From NCBI GenBank assembly GCA_964519835.1, contig CAZFLD010000006.1, forward strand, positions 29,304-93,303: 64,000 nt of DNA, written 5' to 3'. Origin of the DNA: CAZFLD01 sp964519835. Its GTDB lineage: Bacteria; Spirochaetota; Spirochaetia; DSM-27196; CAZFLD01. Under the pieces are notes generated by a model. It saw only the letters and a program-made list of their open reading frames with translations, had not been told where the DNA came from and did no database searches. Position numbers and translations under genes: made by a program. Below, in pieces: positions 16,570 to 25,210 of the stretch (the stretch's first letter is position 1; the number at the start of each line of letters is the position of its first letter).

Positions 16570-17423
16570 TCGAATTCAAAAACGTAAGTTTTTTCTACCC
16601 GCCCCCCGAGACCAGCATCGACCCGGACGCAGGCCTTGGCACGGCGGAGAATGCCGCCGTCGAGCGCCCGGAAGCCGTCCAAGCGGTCTTCGCCGACTTG
16701 ACAATAGACCTCCCGTCCGGCGTCGCGTCGGTCGTCGGCGAGAACGGCATCGGCAAGTCGACACTTATGCTCCTCGCGGGCGCCCGACTCTTTCCAGCCG
16801 AAGGAACCATCTTGATCAACGGCTTGGACACCAAACGATTTGCCGACGCCGCCATAGACCCGGAGGTGGAAGAAGAGCGCAATCGTCTTGTTTCGTTTGT
16901 GTACCAGAACCTCGAGTTCGAGACAAAAGAGCCTATCGGCACCTTGATGGAGATTATCGTGGACAACGGCAACCTCGAATTCGACACCACGGGCCTTATC
17001 ACAGATCTCCGCCGCGAGCTGGAACTCGACGGTTTCCTCGGTCGAAAGACCCAGGAGCTCTCCAAGGGTCAATTGCAGCGCGCCATCATCGCCTTTAGTT
17101 TGCTCTACGGCTCGAACATTGTGATGATGGACGAGCCGGTTTTTGCGCTCGAAGAGCCACAGAAGGACCGGGCCCTTGGGTTTCTTCACGACTACGCCAC
17201 GGGCAACGGTGTTGATCTGTACTACTCGGTCCACAACCTCGACCTCAGCCGGAAGTACGCGGACCAATCGGTGCTTATAGGCAAAGACAAAACCATCCTG
17301 TTTGGCCCGGCGGATGAGGTGCTGACACGTGAGCACGTCGAGGCGGCCTACCAGGTGCCGTTCGACACGCTCTACCGTCGCGACAGCCTGTATCGTGAGC
17401 TACTCAATCGGCGACTGACATAG
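16566..17423 (+). CDS. Orphan ABC ATPase of the gpgS operon
   Basis: 285-residue ABC-type ATPase. Walker A GENGIGKST (58-66), Q-loop SFVYQNLEFE, signature LSKGQLQRA, Walker B IVMMDEPVFALEE and switch His in YYSVHNLDLS are all present, so ATP hydrolysis is likely. An unusual insertion of about 25 residues (roughly 12-38) sits between the first two strands. The GTG start overlaps the gpgS stop (GTGA). No permease or binding protein lies nearby; it may serve a membrane partner elsewhere or act as a soluble regulatory ATPase. A small imperfect inverted repeat lies just after the gene at 17423-17460. Confidence 0.85.
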   Translation: MIEFKNVSFFYPPPETSIDPDAGLGTAENAAVERPEAVQAVFADLTIDLPSGVASVVGENGIGKSTLMLLAGARLFPAEGTILINGLDTKRFADAAIDPEVEEERNRLVSFVYQNLEFETKEPIGTLMEIIVDNGNLEFDTTGLITDLRRELELDGFLGRKTQELSKGQLQRAIIAFSLLYGSNIVMMDEPVFALEEPQKDRALGFLHDYATGNGVDLYYSVHNLDLSRKYADQSVLIGKDKTILFGPADEVLTREHVEAAYQVPFDTLYRRDSLYRELLNRRLT

Positions 17424-17506
17424 CCGGCCAAAGTTGTACACCTGTGGTTGGCTCGGCTCCCCCGCGTCAGGCTATGGGTCAATCGCCGGCGTTGGGCCGC
17501 GGCCGT

Positions 17507-19720
17507 CTATGAGGCGTCGTCCGGCCGGTCGCGCTCGGCGAGAATCGCCGCCGCTACGCAGAGAAATACAAACCGCGGTCGGTCGAGGAGCGCCGTGGCC
17601 CCACACGCCTCGGCGATCGCGGATACGGCCTTTGCAGACAGGATCCCGGCGACCCGCTCTTCGAGTACCGCGGCAATCAAGCGGCGGGCGTCGGCGTCGC
17701 CGCCTATGATCCGGCCGGCAAGTCCGAGAAACGCTGCCGCTCGATCGGCCCCGAGCCGGTCGGCCTCGGAATCGAGGTATTGGAGACCCTCATGTTCATT
17801 GGCGAGAAATCGACGATATAAAGGGAAAAACCGGGCCTCGATCCCCAGAATCCCGGAAATCGACACGATTATCTCCTCTCCGAGATAGGAATCCAGGGGC
17901 TGCCGTCCGAGGAGGTCGAGGAGCACCGGCGTCGAAGCGGCACTCTCCAAAATGCGAAGTGCCACCACGCCGTGGAGCAGAAGCCGGGGATTCTCGGAGA
18001 CCCTGAGGAGAAGCTCGATTTCCTTAATGCTGCCTCGGTCGCCAATCTTCGCCAGAGACAGGACACTTTCGCCGGCCAAAAGATAGTCCTCGGACCGCAG
18101 CGTCTCGCGGAGCAGGCTTTTTGCCTCGGTAACGTCACGGTCACCGAGGATACGAGCCGCGATATGCGCGGTCGTAAAGACCTGGGTTTTGACAACTCGC
18201 ATCAACGCCTTGGTCATGGCGGTCGTAACCGGCATTGCCTGGAGAGTTCCAAGGGCTTCCAACCGTATGAGGTAGCTCGGTGACTCGAGGCGGTAGAGCA
18301 CGTCGTCCACGGAGATCTCGGCGCCGGTTTTCCTCAATCGCCGAAGGACCGTCCGCTCTTCGTGGATTCCACCGGTTTTGTCGAGGCGCTGCACCAGGTT
18401 GATAGCGCGGAGGTCACGCACGCTAAAGATGACCGACAGAGCACTCCTCACCGAAACCGAGCCGAGGCGGTTGATTCGCGACATCGTGATGATGACAAAA
18501 AGCAACAGGATTCCGCCGACGGCGAAAAAAAGTCGGTAGACATCGCTGGTCGAAAGAGTTGTAGTCGATGAGAGAAATTCGATAACAATGCCCGCAACCG
18601 GTGATCCCAGGCTCCCCCCGATCCCAAGCGTCACAAAATACAAGATGCCCATGTTGACCGCTTGCTCGGGTCGTACAAGAGAGTAGAAGTAGGATTGAGA
18701 AGCATTCTCACCGCCGGTCGAGCCAAAGGCGGATACAAAAAACACCGCGCCTACAAAAAAGTAGAGAACGGGCGGGGCCACCGGCGGGATTGCCGCCACT
18801 GCCACGAGACTCACAAAAAAGACCGACACAAATATCAGGATAAGCGGCTTTGCACCCAGACGATCGAGCACGACTTGCGCGATAAGGCCCATCAAAATCG
18901 CACCGAGATTGGCGACAACAGTAAAAAGCATCGCCACGCCGTCGGAGACAAAAAAGACCTCTTTGATGTAGACAATCAAAAAGGGTCTGACCATCCCGAG
19001 GACAAAGCTGTACGCGCCAAAGGACAACAAAAAGCGGCGGGTGTTTTTGTCTCCGAGCGCCGTGCGCCCACCCTCGAGGAGGCCCGTGCGCGCGCTTTCC
19101 TTTGCATTTGCGGGTTCCGGTAAGGCAAATATCAACCCCGTAGCCGCAAAGCCAAACGCAAGGCCGATGCCAAAGATCACTATGTACCGCGAGGTGGGCG
19201 CCTCCGGACCGACAAAGAGCGCGATTGCGATACTTGTGACAATCGCGACGGTCTGCACGAGGATGGCAAAGCCGGACAGAAAGGTGCCTCGGTCACGCCC
19301 GGAAGAAAGCGCGTTGAGGACAGGACTCTGGCCCACGATCCCAAATCCGCGAAAAATGTTGAATCCCGCCACACCGATCATCGCAAGCACTATGGGGATA
19401 ACGGCCCGACCGGCAAGGAAGACTGGAGTAACCAGGATCGGAGCCATCGCCAGATAGCGGAATAACCATCCCAGGCCAAAGGTCTTCACCACGCCGGCAC
19501 GGCGAACCCACGCCTTGCCGGGAATCATAAAAAAGAAGGAGATGTACAAGAAGGCGGAGGCGATGCCGATCACCGACGGCGTCGCGCCGAGTCGGATCAG
19601 ATAGAGAGTTACCAGGTTTCCGGAGAGCAGGAGAAAGGAGAACGAGTTGAATACAGCAAAAAGGTAAAACGTTCTCCGGCCGCGGCGCTTATGCGAAAAA
19701 GAAAGAGGTTCTCCGGACAC
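17507..19720 (-). CDS. MFS transporter fused to C-terminal HEAT-like repeats
   Basis: 737 residues. Residues 1-415 hold about 12 membrane segments with MFS features, including the loop VVLDRLGAKPLIL. Residues 450-737 are soluble alpha-helical repeats of HEAT/armadillo type (SYLIRLEALGTLQAM, AHIAARILGDRDVTEAKSLLRE, AGESVLSLAKIGDRGSIKEI, HGVVALRILESAASTPVLLDLL). The fusion implies a transporter with a cytoplasmic protein-binding scaffold. The start is GTG without a clear SD. It is convergent with the gpgS operon. Substrate unknown. Confidence 0.85.
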   Translation of the reverse strand: MSGEPLSFSHKRRGRRTFYLFAVFNSFSFLLLSGNLVTLYLIRLGATPSVIGIASAFLYISFFFMIPGKAWVRRAGVVKTFGLGWLFRYLAMAPILVTPVFLAGRAVIPIVLAMIGVAGFNIFRGFGIVGQSPVLNALSSGRDRGTFLSGFAILVQTVAIVTSIAIALFVGPEAPTSRYIVIFGIGLAFGFAATGLIFALPEPANAKESARTGLLEGGRTALGDKNTRRFLLSFGAYSFVLGMVRPFLIVYIKEVFFVSDGVAMLFTVVANLGAILMGLIAQVVLDRLGAKPLILIFVSVFFVSLVAVAAIPPVAPPVLYFFVGAVFFVSAFGSTGGENASQSYFYSLVRPEQAVNMGILYFVTLGIGGSLGSPVAGIVIEFLSSTTTLSTSDVYRLFFAVGGILLLFVIITMSRINRLGSVSVRSALSVIFSVRDLRAINLVQRLDKTGGIHEERTVLRRLRKTGAEISVDDVLYRLESPSYLIRLEALGTLQAMPVTTAMTKALMRVVKTQVFTTAHIAARILGDRDVTEAKSLLRETLRSEDYLLAGESVLSLAKIGDRGSIKEIELLLRVSENPRLLLHGVVALRILESAASTPVLLDLLGRQPLDSYLGEEIIVSISGILGIEARFFPLYRRFLANEHEGLQYLDSEADRLGADRAAAFLGLAGRIIGGDADARRLIAAVLEERVAGILSAKAVSAIAEACGATALLDRPRFVFLCVAAAILAERDRPDDAS

Positions 19721-19746
19721 CGCTCAAGGATACAGAGGGCCGTGCC

Positions 19747-20517
19747 CTATTGGGAAGGCCGCCGCGCCGTTACGACCATAACCCAGCTCCCGGCCGGATT
19801 GGCCGCGTCACGAGAGAAACCACCGTAGACCTCGATCTGTGCGTAGCCTGAATCGCAAAGCCGACGGGTAAGCGCTTCCGTATCGATCACACAAAGATTT
19901 GTCGTAAACGTCTCACGGACCGGCTCCGCGCGATCCGCTTCGCCGGCCGGGCTTTTTCCCACGATCACGGCGTCAAACTCGGCAGTAGCATCGCCGGTTC
20001 GCCTGTAGGTGCGCTCCATCTGGTGTTTGCTGCCCTCGAGGGTAGGCAGGCGCTTGGACTCGCCCACCGCCAGGTCGGTTGCTTCGACGTATTGGACGAC
20101 CAGCGCTCCACCACGCTTGAGGACCGCCATCGCCGCGCCTGCCCAGTCGTGAGCTTCTTCCGGCCTTGGCAGGTGGCTTATTGTGTTGCCGATGGAGTAC
20201 ACAAGGTCGAAGGTCATCTGCGAACCGTAGAGCGTCGCAAATAGGTCCGCCACGCGAATCCGGGCACGACCAAGTCTATCCACGGCCCCCGCGAGCGACG
20301 ACTCCGCGATCATCCGTTCGGACACATCCGTGCCGTAGGCCTCGGTACCTCGGTCGAGCAGGGCTTGCACATAGGAACCCGTGCCGCATCCGGCATCCAG
20401 GCACACGGCAGGAGGACCGCCTGCCTGCTCCAGCAAAAAACGAACCGTTGAGTCTTCCGCGGGAAACAGAGCATCGTAATCGGCGGCTATCCTTGTGTAT
20501 AGATCGCCGTCGCTCAC
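19747..20517 (-). CDS. Class I SAM-dependent methyltransferase
   Basis: 256 residues. Motif I is CLDAGCGTGSYV near residue 42, followed by the acidic YGTDVSERMI, then FDLVYSIGNTISHL (motif IV region) and the helix/strand pattern of the Rossmann methyltransferase fold. The substrate cannot be read from the sequence; small molecules are likely given the lack of nucleic-acid domains. Its start overlaps the stop of the upstream TIM-barrel gene by four bases, and the MFS-HEAT gene follows 26 bases downstream, so the three are probably one transcript. Confidence 0.88.
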   Translation of the reverse strand: MSDGDLYTRIAADYDALFPAEDSTVRFLLEQAGGPPAVCLDAGCGTGSYVQALLDRGTEAYGTDVSERMIAESSLAGAVDRLGRARIRVADLFATLYGSQMTFDLVYSIGNTISHLPRPEEAHDWAGAAMAVLKRGGALVVQYVEATDLAVGESKRLPTLEGSKHQMERTYRRTGDATAEFDAVIVGKSPAGEADRAEPVRETFTTNLCVIDTEALTRRLCDSGYAQIEVYGGFSRDAANPAGSWVMVVTARRPSQ

Positions 20518-21242
20518 CGAGGCCTCCCCGACGAAGACTGCAACGAAGCCTGACCGGTCCCGAGTATGTTATGGAGGTATTCAGCGCCGGCCAGCTGCTC
20601 GTCTAAATCGTTTTCCAGCTCGAGCGAGACCCAGGGCTCGGGCAACACCGCTGCGTACCGGCGTAGGTAGTCGAGGTCGGAAAGGCCTATACATCGATGT
20701 TGATCCGGCCCCCCGTTGTAGCGATTGGAGCTTCCCACCCGGACAGCCGAAACGTGGCAACATCCCGGGGGCTTGTAACTCAACAGTGACATAAACGTCT
20801 GGTAGTAGGCCTCGTCACCTCGGTGCCTGGCGCTTTCGGCGTGGGCGTAGTCCGCACAAAAACCCCCGCAGGCGTCAAGCTCGTCTACCTCGGGGCAGAC
20901 TTCGACATTCTCGAGGTAGAAACGAGATCGCAACTCGGTCGGCAGCGTGGACAGTGCCGGATATGGGTGGGTGCTCGCGAGAGGATGCACGTTGAAGTGA
21001 GTGGTCGAGAATCTGTCCCGGCAGTACTCGAGCTCCCCTCGATCAAAGTCGGTCCTGGCGTGCACATGGGGAATCTCGATACCGGGTATCGCCTCGAGGC
21101 GTTGGTAGATGGAAAGTCGCTCACCGGCCGGAACCGCTGTGGCGAAAAACGCGATGCGCCGGACCGCAGACCGCTCAAGAGCAGCCAAAAGCCGCCCGGT
21201 AGCGGCCCGGTCTGTAGTGGTAAGGCTTGGAAGTATAACCAA
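20514..21242 (-). CDS. AP-endonuclease-2/xylose-isomerase-like TIM-barrel protein
   Basis: 242 residues. The motifs FYLENVEVCPEV and CADYAHAESA resemble the metal-ligand segments (Glu, Asp, His) of the AP-endonuclease-2-like TIM barrels, which include sugar isomerases and epimerases. Additional His in STTHFNVHPLASTHPYP fits. Not close enough to assign a reaction. The start is TTG with a poor SD; no better in-frame start was found. It is translationally coupled to the methyltransferase, suggesting that the two act on the same compound. Confidence 0.6.
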   Translation of the reverse strand: MVILPSLTTTDRAATGRLLAALERSAVRRIAFFATAVPAGERLSIYQRLEAIPGIEIPHVHARTDFDRGELEYCRDRFSTTHFNVHPLASTHPYPALSTLPTELRSRFYLENVEVCPEVDELDACGGFCADYAHAESARHRGDEAYYQTFMSLLSYKPPGCCHVSAVRVGSSNRYNGGPDQHRCIGLSDLDYLRRYAAVLPEPWVSLELENDLDEQLAGAEYLHNILGTGQASLQSSSGRPR

Positions 21243-21253
21243 AAGAGCGGTGC

Positions 21254-21733
21254 CTACCTTCCTCGGCCGACATCCACGTTCCGGAAGCCAATTTCAGATA
21301 TGGAGAAGATGCCGGGAATCGACCCCTCCTCCCAAGCACCGATGCGGATCGCGTAAGCGCCGGAAACAGGCTCCCGGATAACAATGCCGGGCTTGGAACC
21401 GTCGTTGTCGTCGTTTGTTAAGAACCGGCCGTCGGGGGTTACCACAACGAGCACGGCATCGGTAATGGGGTCGGCGGGGAAGAATTCCAGATAGAGCTCA
21501 AACGGGCCGGCTTCGTACATAAGCTCGAGGTGAGGTTCGGCGTCCTGATAAAACACTTCGGCGGTACCCCACTCAAATTCGAGCTCGACCCGGTCGAAGG
21601 CGTCCGCGACAACCTCGACTGCATACGGGTCCGGCGAAAACGCCGATTCCAGCTCAATGGTTCCTTCGCTTTGCGCCGACGCAAATGCAATACTCACAAG
21701 TGCAAAGACGACGACCACTGTCGACTTTTTCAC
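21254..21733 (-). CDS. Small secreted protein with PPC-like fold
   Basis: 159 residues. Signal peptide MKKSTVVVVFALVSIAFASAQ with cleavage likely after ASA. The mature part contains LVVVTPDGRFLTNDDNDGS and SGAYAIRIGAWEEG, which resemble the core strands and Asp-rich turn of PPC domains seen in the 526-residue protein at 5779-7359. The start is GTG with GGAGG seven bases upstream. It lies 11 bases upstream of the TIM-barrel gene on the same strand. Periplasmic or surface role; function unknown. Confidence 0.8.
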   Translation of the reverse strand: MKKSTVVVVFALVSIAFASAQSEGTIELESAFSPDPYAVEVVADAFDRVELEFEWGTAEVFYQDAEPHLELMYEAGPFELYLEFFPADPITDAVLVVVTPDGRFLTNDDNDGSKPGIVIREPVSGAYAIRIGAWEEGSIPGIFSISEIGFRNVDVGRGR

Positions 21734-21940
21734 AAATGTCCTCCTAAGGTCGTATCACCCTACCAATCCGGGAGGGCCCGATGGTTCCAGTAGGTCCCGA
21801 TGATTCCGAGAGTGACCGATGAATAGAGACAATACCGCGGCCACCGTGATCTGTCCACACGAGTCGCTATCACAGGCGAGACTCAACACTCTTTGGACCA
21901 GTTCGGTATACTCTCAAAGCGTACAGATGGAGGGGCCACA

Positions 21941-24016
21941 ATGAAGCGCATCATCGGAGTGCTTGTGTTTGTCGGGGTGATCATTCCGGCGTGGAGTCAG
22001 CAGCTTTTCGACGATGTATTTACGTTCCGGGCTATTCGTGCCGACTGGTCCCAGGCAAGTTTGGTACCGGAAGGCGTCGTTATACAAACAACCGACATCC
22101 TTGCTCGCCACTTCACCGGGTTTCCGTCAAACGAGGGGATCCGACGCAACTTCGCGCGCGAGATCGGGCCCTATGAAGAGCAGGTCATGGCGTATTTCGC
22201 CGAGCGGGTCGTACCCAATCCGTTTATTGACGCGGCAACAATCGAGTTTTTGTGGCCTCGAGAAGAAGCCGAGTCTGAGCAAGATCCGACGGAATTGGAG
22301 ATCGGCGCAGCAATGGAGGAGGCGGACGATGTTGTGCAGGACGAGCCGGATAACGCGCTTCGGAGCATAAACACCGGAATTCCTACTTCAATCGACGATC
22401 TTTTCGGGTCTCTGGGACTTCCTGAGCTCCTAGGCTCGGTGGTCACGTTTCTTGTAGACCGCGCACAACTCGAGGCAAGTGGCTACTTGTTGGATGAGCT
22501 TGCGGACATCCTCGCCGCATACCCGGAGTTTGAGATTCTCCTGCCGCGCACCACGCGCACATTTGCATCGATCCTCGAATCGTTACGCGGCATGGAAACG
22601 GCGCTTCCCCGCCTTCGATTTGCCTTTGCCGACGACATGCGGCGTCTTCCCGAGCACCTTTTGCACCTCCAAGGCATGTCGCTGGACGGGCCGGAGGACG
22701 TTGCCCTGCGAGCGCGCAGCTATCGGGCTTTTTTTCAAGACCCGACCAACGAGCCGGTCGTTTTTGCGTTGCTTCTCGTCCAAAGCATGGTCGATGGCGA
22801 CTCCTTTGATACGATATCGCGGCGTCTCGATCGCTTTGCACGGTCGAGGGACAACGGATCGGTGGTCGCGCAGGTAGTCACACTGACCAACCTCGTCTCC
22901 GACAGCTTTCAAAAACGAAGCATCCGAGATGCGGCGTGGATCTCCGAAGAGCGTGTACTTCTGCTGTTCGAGGACAGTGAGCTACAGAGTGACTTTTTTG
23001 CCTTTGTCTTCGAACGGGCGCTCAGTGAAGGAATCAAGATCGGCGACCGGGCGATGATCACGATCTTGGCGGAGTACGCGGACCCTCGCCTGCTTCAGGA
23101 CCTCACGGACGGCTATGCGCGAATCTTCCCGATCTTGAAAGAGGTTGAGCGGCTCGCCGGGGTGGCGGCTGCTCCGGACGTGGATGATACGGCAAGACTG
23201 GCCGCGGCCCTCGATGTTGCCCGCGGCGTTGCGGAGCTCTACGGCGATCCTGAGAATATTCGCTGGGTCCTGCCGGCCATAAGGGATAGCGACATCGAGG
23301 CGGTCATGGAGGAGTTTTCCGACTACGTCGGCTACACAATCGAGTTTGTAGAGGCGGTCTCCGGCGGCAATTACGAGCGCGCCTTCGCGGCCCTCTCGAC
23401 CATTATCGACCGGTTGGTTCTGGCCGTCGACGAGCCCGGCGTCCAGGAGGTTTTTGCGCAGGTGAACGAGTACGGGTCGATCATCGCGGCGTTGGCCACG
23501 GCTGAGTCGAATGAGGAGATGACGGTTGTGCTCGAGCGCTACGCGGCGCCGGCCGGGAGCTACCGGCGGAAGTATATCGACGACGTAAGTGTCGCGGTAA
23601 ACGCATACGTCGGCTTTACAGGCGGCCTCGAGTGGGACATAAACCGCATCTTCGTCGGGTGGCCGGGAATGCTTGCGCCGTTTGCGCCCATCGGCATCTC
23701 TGTGAACTTCCACCCGTTCTCGGTTCCGGGGTGGCCGCTTACCATTTTTGCGGGCCTTATCGACGTCGGGATGCTTGCCCAGTTTAGGCTGGGAACCGAC
23801 GCAGGCACCCCCCTGCCAAACTTACACGTGGCAAATCTGCTCTCTCCCGCCCTCTACGTTGCGGTCAACTTGGGAGACAGCCCTTTTACGCTTGGCTTCG
23901 GCGGGGGGCTGTCTCCGGGTCTTCAGCCGAGCGGTATCGACGAACCGCTCACGGGAACACAGCGGTTCCGCCTCATTCTCTACGGGGCGGTGGACGTTCC
24001 CATCGTTTTCTTTTAA
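21941..24016 (+). CDS. Large secreted protein of unknown function
   Basis: 691 residues with signal peptide MKRIIGVLVFVGVIIPAWSQQ. The ATG at 21941 has GGAGGGG upstream; a 16-codon open extension is ignored. The mature protein is acidic and mostly helical (residues 100-540), with a C-terminal part rich in beta strands (about 560-691) ending in VDVPIVFF. The terminal Phe and alternating hydrophobic strands (PLTIFAGLIDVGMLAQF, LYVAVNLGDSPFTLGFGGGL) suggest an outer-membrane-associated end. The glycosyltransferase starts 9 bases downstream, so they are co-transcribed. Confidence 0.75.
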   Translation: MKRIIGVLVFVGVIIPAWSQQLFDDVFTFRAIRADWSQASLVPEGVVIQTTDILARHFTGFPSNEGIRRNFAREIGPYEEQVMAYFAERVVPNPFIDAATIEFLWPREEAESEQDPTELEIGAAMEEADDVVQDEPDNALRSINTGIPTSIDDLFGSLGLPELLGSVVTFLVDRAQLEASGYLLDELADILAAYPEFEILLPRTTRTFASILESLRGMETALPRLRFAFADDMRRLPEHLLHLQGMSLDGPEDVALRARSYRAFFQDPTNEPVVFALLLVQSMVDGDSFDTISRRLDRFARSRDNGSVVAQVVTLTNLVSDSFQKRSIRDAAWISEERVLLLFEDSELQSDFFAFVFERALSEGIKIGDRAMITILAEYADPRLLQDLTDGYARIFPILKEVERLAGVAAAPDVDDTARLAAALDVARGVAELYGDPENIRWVLPAIRDSDIEAVMEEFSDYVGYTIEFVEAVSGGNYERAFAALSTIIDRLVLAVDEPGVQEVFAQVNEYGSIIAALATAESNEEMTVVLERYAAPAGSYRRKYIDDVSVAVNAYVGFTGGLEWDINRIFVGWPGMLAPFAPIGISVNFHPFSVPGWPLTIFAGLIDVGMLAQFRLGTDAGTPLPNLHVANLLSPALYVAVNLGDSPFTLGFGGGLSPGLQPSGIDEPLTGTQRFRLILYGAVDVPIVFF

Positions 24017-24025
24017 AAGGCGAGC

Positions 24026-25210
24026 ATGGGAGAGCATCTTCTCTTTTTATACCTGGCAACCGGTGGTGGTCACATCGGTGCGGCCCGAGCCTTGGCGGCG
24101 GAAATCGAACGGCGACACAAGCAGGAGGATGTCCGCGTGACCATCGCGGATGGTATCAAAGAAGGCGAAGTCTTTCAGCGCGGTCTGGTGGAAGACGGAT
24201 TTCGGTTCACCGCGATTCGTTATCCCGTGCTCTGGGCCGGACTGTACGAGTGGTCGCGGCTCCAAGTGGTCATGGACTTGCAGACCCGCCTTATGTGCCG
24301 CTACTCGGTGCCGTATTTCGAGGAGCTTATACCGCGGCTCAAACCCACGCGGGTGATTCTCTTTCACTTCTTGCTGGTGCGGCCGCTGAGGTGGGCGTAC
24401 CGACGACTTGGCTATCGTCTGCCTTCGCTTACGATTATCACCGATCCGTTTACCTGTCACCCGATGTGGTTCTACCAGCAGTTTATGCCGGTGGCTTGCT
24501 ACACCGACAGATTACGAGACTACGCCGCCCAGCGCTACGGCATCGATAGGGAATCACTAATCGTACAAAACCCAATCATCAATCACGCCTACGACAAGCC
24601 CATAGACGCGGAGAAGGCCCGTGAGCTCAAAGCCACATATGGACTTTCACCCCGGCGGAACATGATCCTGATTGTCGGGGGGGGAGAGGGTCTTCCGCGA
24701 GGGGAGCGTTACCTCGATGAGATGCTGCGCCTGAATCGCGAGGCCGATGTTGTATTTGTGGCCGGCAAAAACAACAAGCTCCGTGGTGAGGCGGAAAGAG
24801 TAGCGGAACGTTGGAGAGGAACGCGCACCGCGGCAACCTTGGTCTATGGCTTTGTCGACTTTATGAGCGACTTGATGAACATGTCGTCGGTCATCGTCAC
24901 AAAGGGAGGACCTGCCTCCGTCCTAGAGGCGGCCATGCTCGAAAAGCCGATTATGATTGCGCACTACTTCTATGGCCAGGAGCGCGGCAACGTCGACTTT
25001 GTGGTGAAAAATGGCCTCGGCACTTACACCCAGACCCCCCAGGAGACAGCCGAGGCCGTGGCGTCGCTCCTCTCCTCCACGGAGGCGATGCGGAGGGTTA
25101 CGCGCCGTTACGACAGGGTTCGCCTAACAAACGGGACGGCCGACTTCGCAAACCTGCTTTTTACCTTCGACGAAAACCCGCCGCCGGTTCCCCGGCTTGC
25201 CCGTGGATAA
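24026..25210 (+). CDS. MGDG-synthase-type glycosyltransferase
   Basis: 394 residues, GT-B fold of family GT28. N-terminal LYLATGGGHIGAARALAAEI is the acceptor-domain loop, and C-terminal LIVGGGEGLPRG, YGFVDFMSDLMNMSSVIVTKGGPASVLEAAMLEKPIMI is the nucleotide-sugar site. Related enzymes are monogalactosyl/glucosyl diacylglycerol synthases and MurG-like transferases, so this probably builds a membrane glycolipid at the cytoplasmic face. The UDP-galactose needed could come from the galE gene at 8909. The 3' end overlaps the convergent outer-membrane gene by 50 bases. Confidence 0.88.
   Translation: MGEHLLFLYLATGGGHIGAARALAAEIERRHKQEDVRVTIADGIKEGEVFQRGLVEDGFRFTAIRYPVLWAGLYEWSRLQVVMDLQTRLMCRYSVPYFEELIPRLKPTRVILFHFLLVRPLRWAYRRLGYRLPSLTIITDPFTCHPMWFYQQFMPVACYTDRLRDYAAQRYGIDRESLIVQNPIINHAYDKPIDAEKARELKATYGLSPRRNMILIVGGGEGLPRGERYLDEMLRLNREADVVFVAGKNNKLRGEAERVAERWRGTRTAATLVYGFVDFMSDLMNMSSVIVTKGGPASVLEAAMLEKPIMIAHYFYGQERGNVDFVVKNGLGTYTQTPQETAEAVASLLSSTEAMRRVTRRYDRVRLTNGTADFANLLFTFDENPPPVPRLARG

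Noticed and set aside
17424..17460. Terminator after the gpgS operon
   Set aside because: The inverted repeat AGCCGGCCAA/TTGGCTCGGCT has a bulge, a long loop and no T run.
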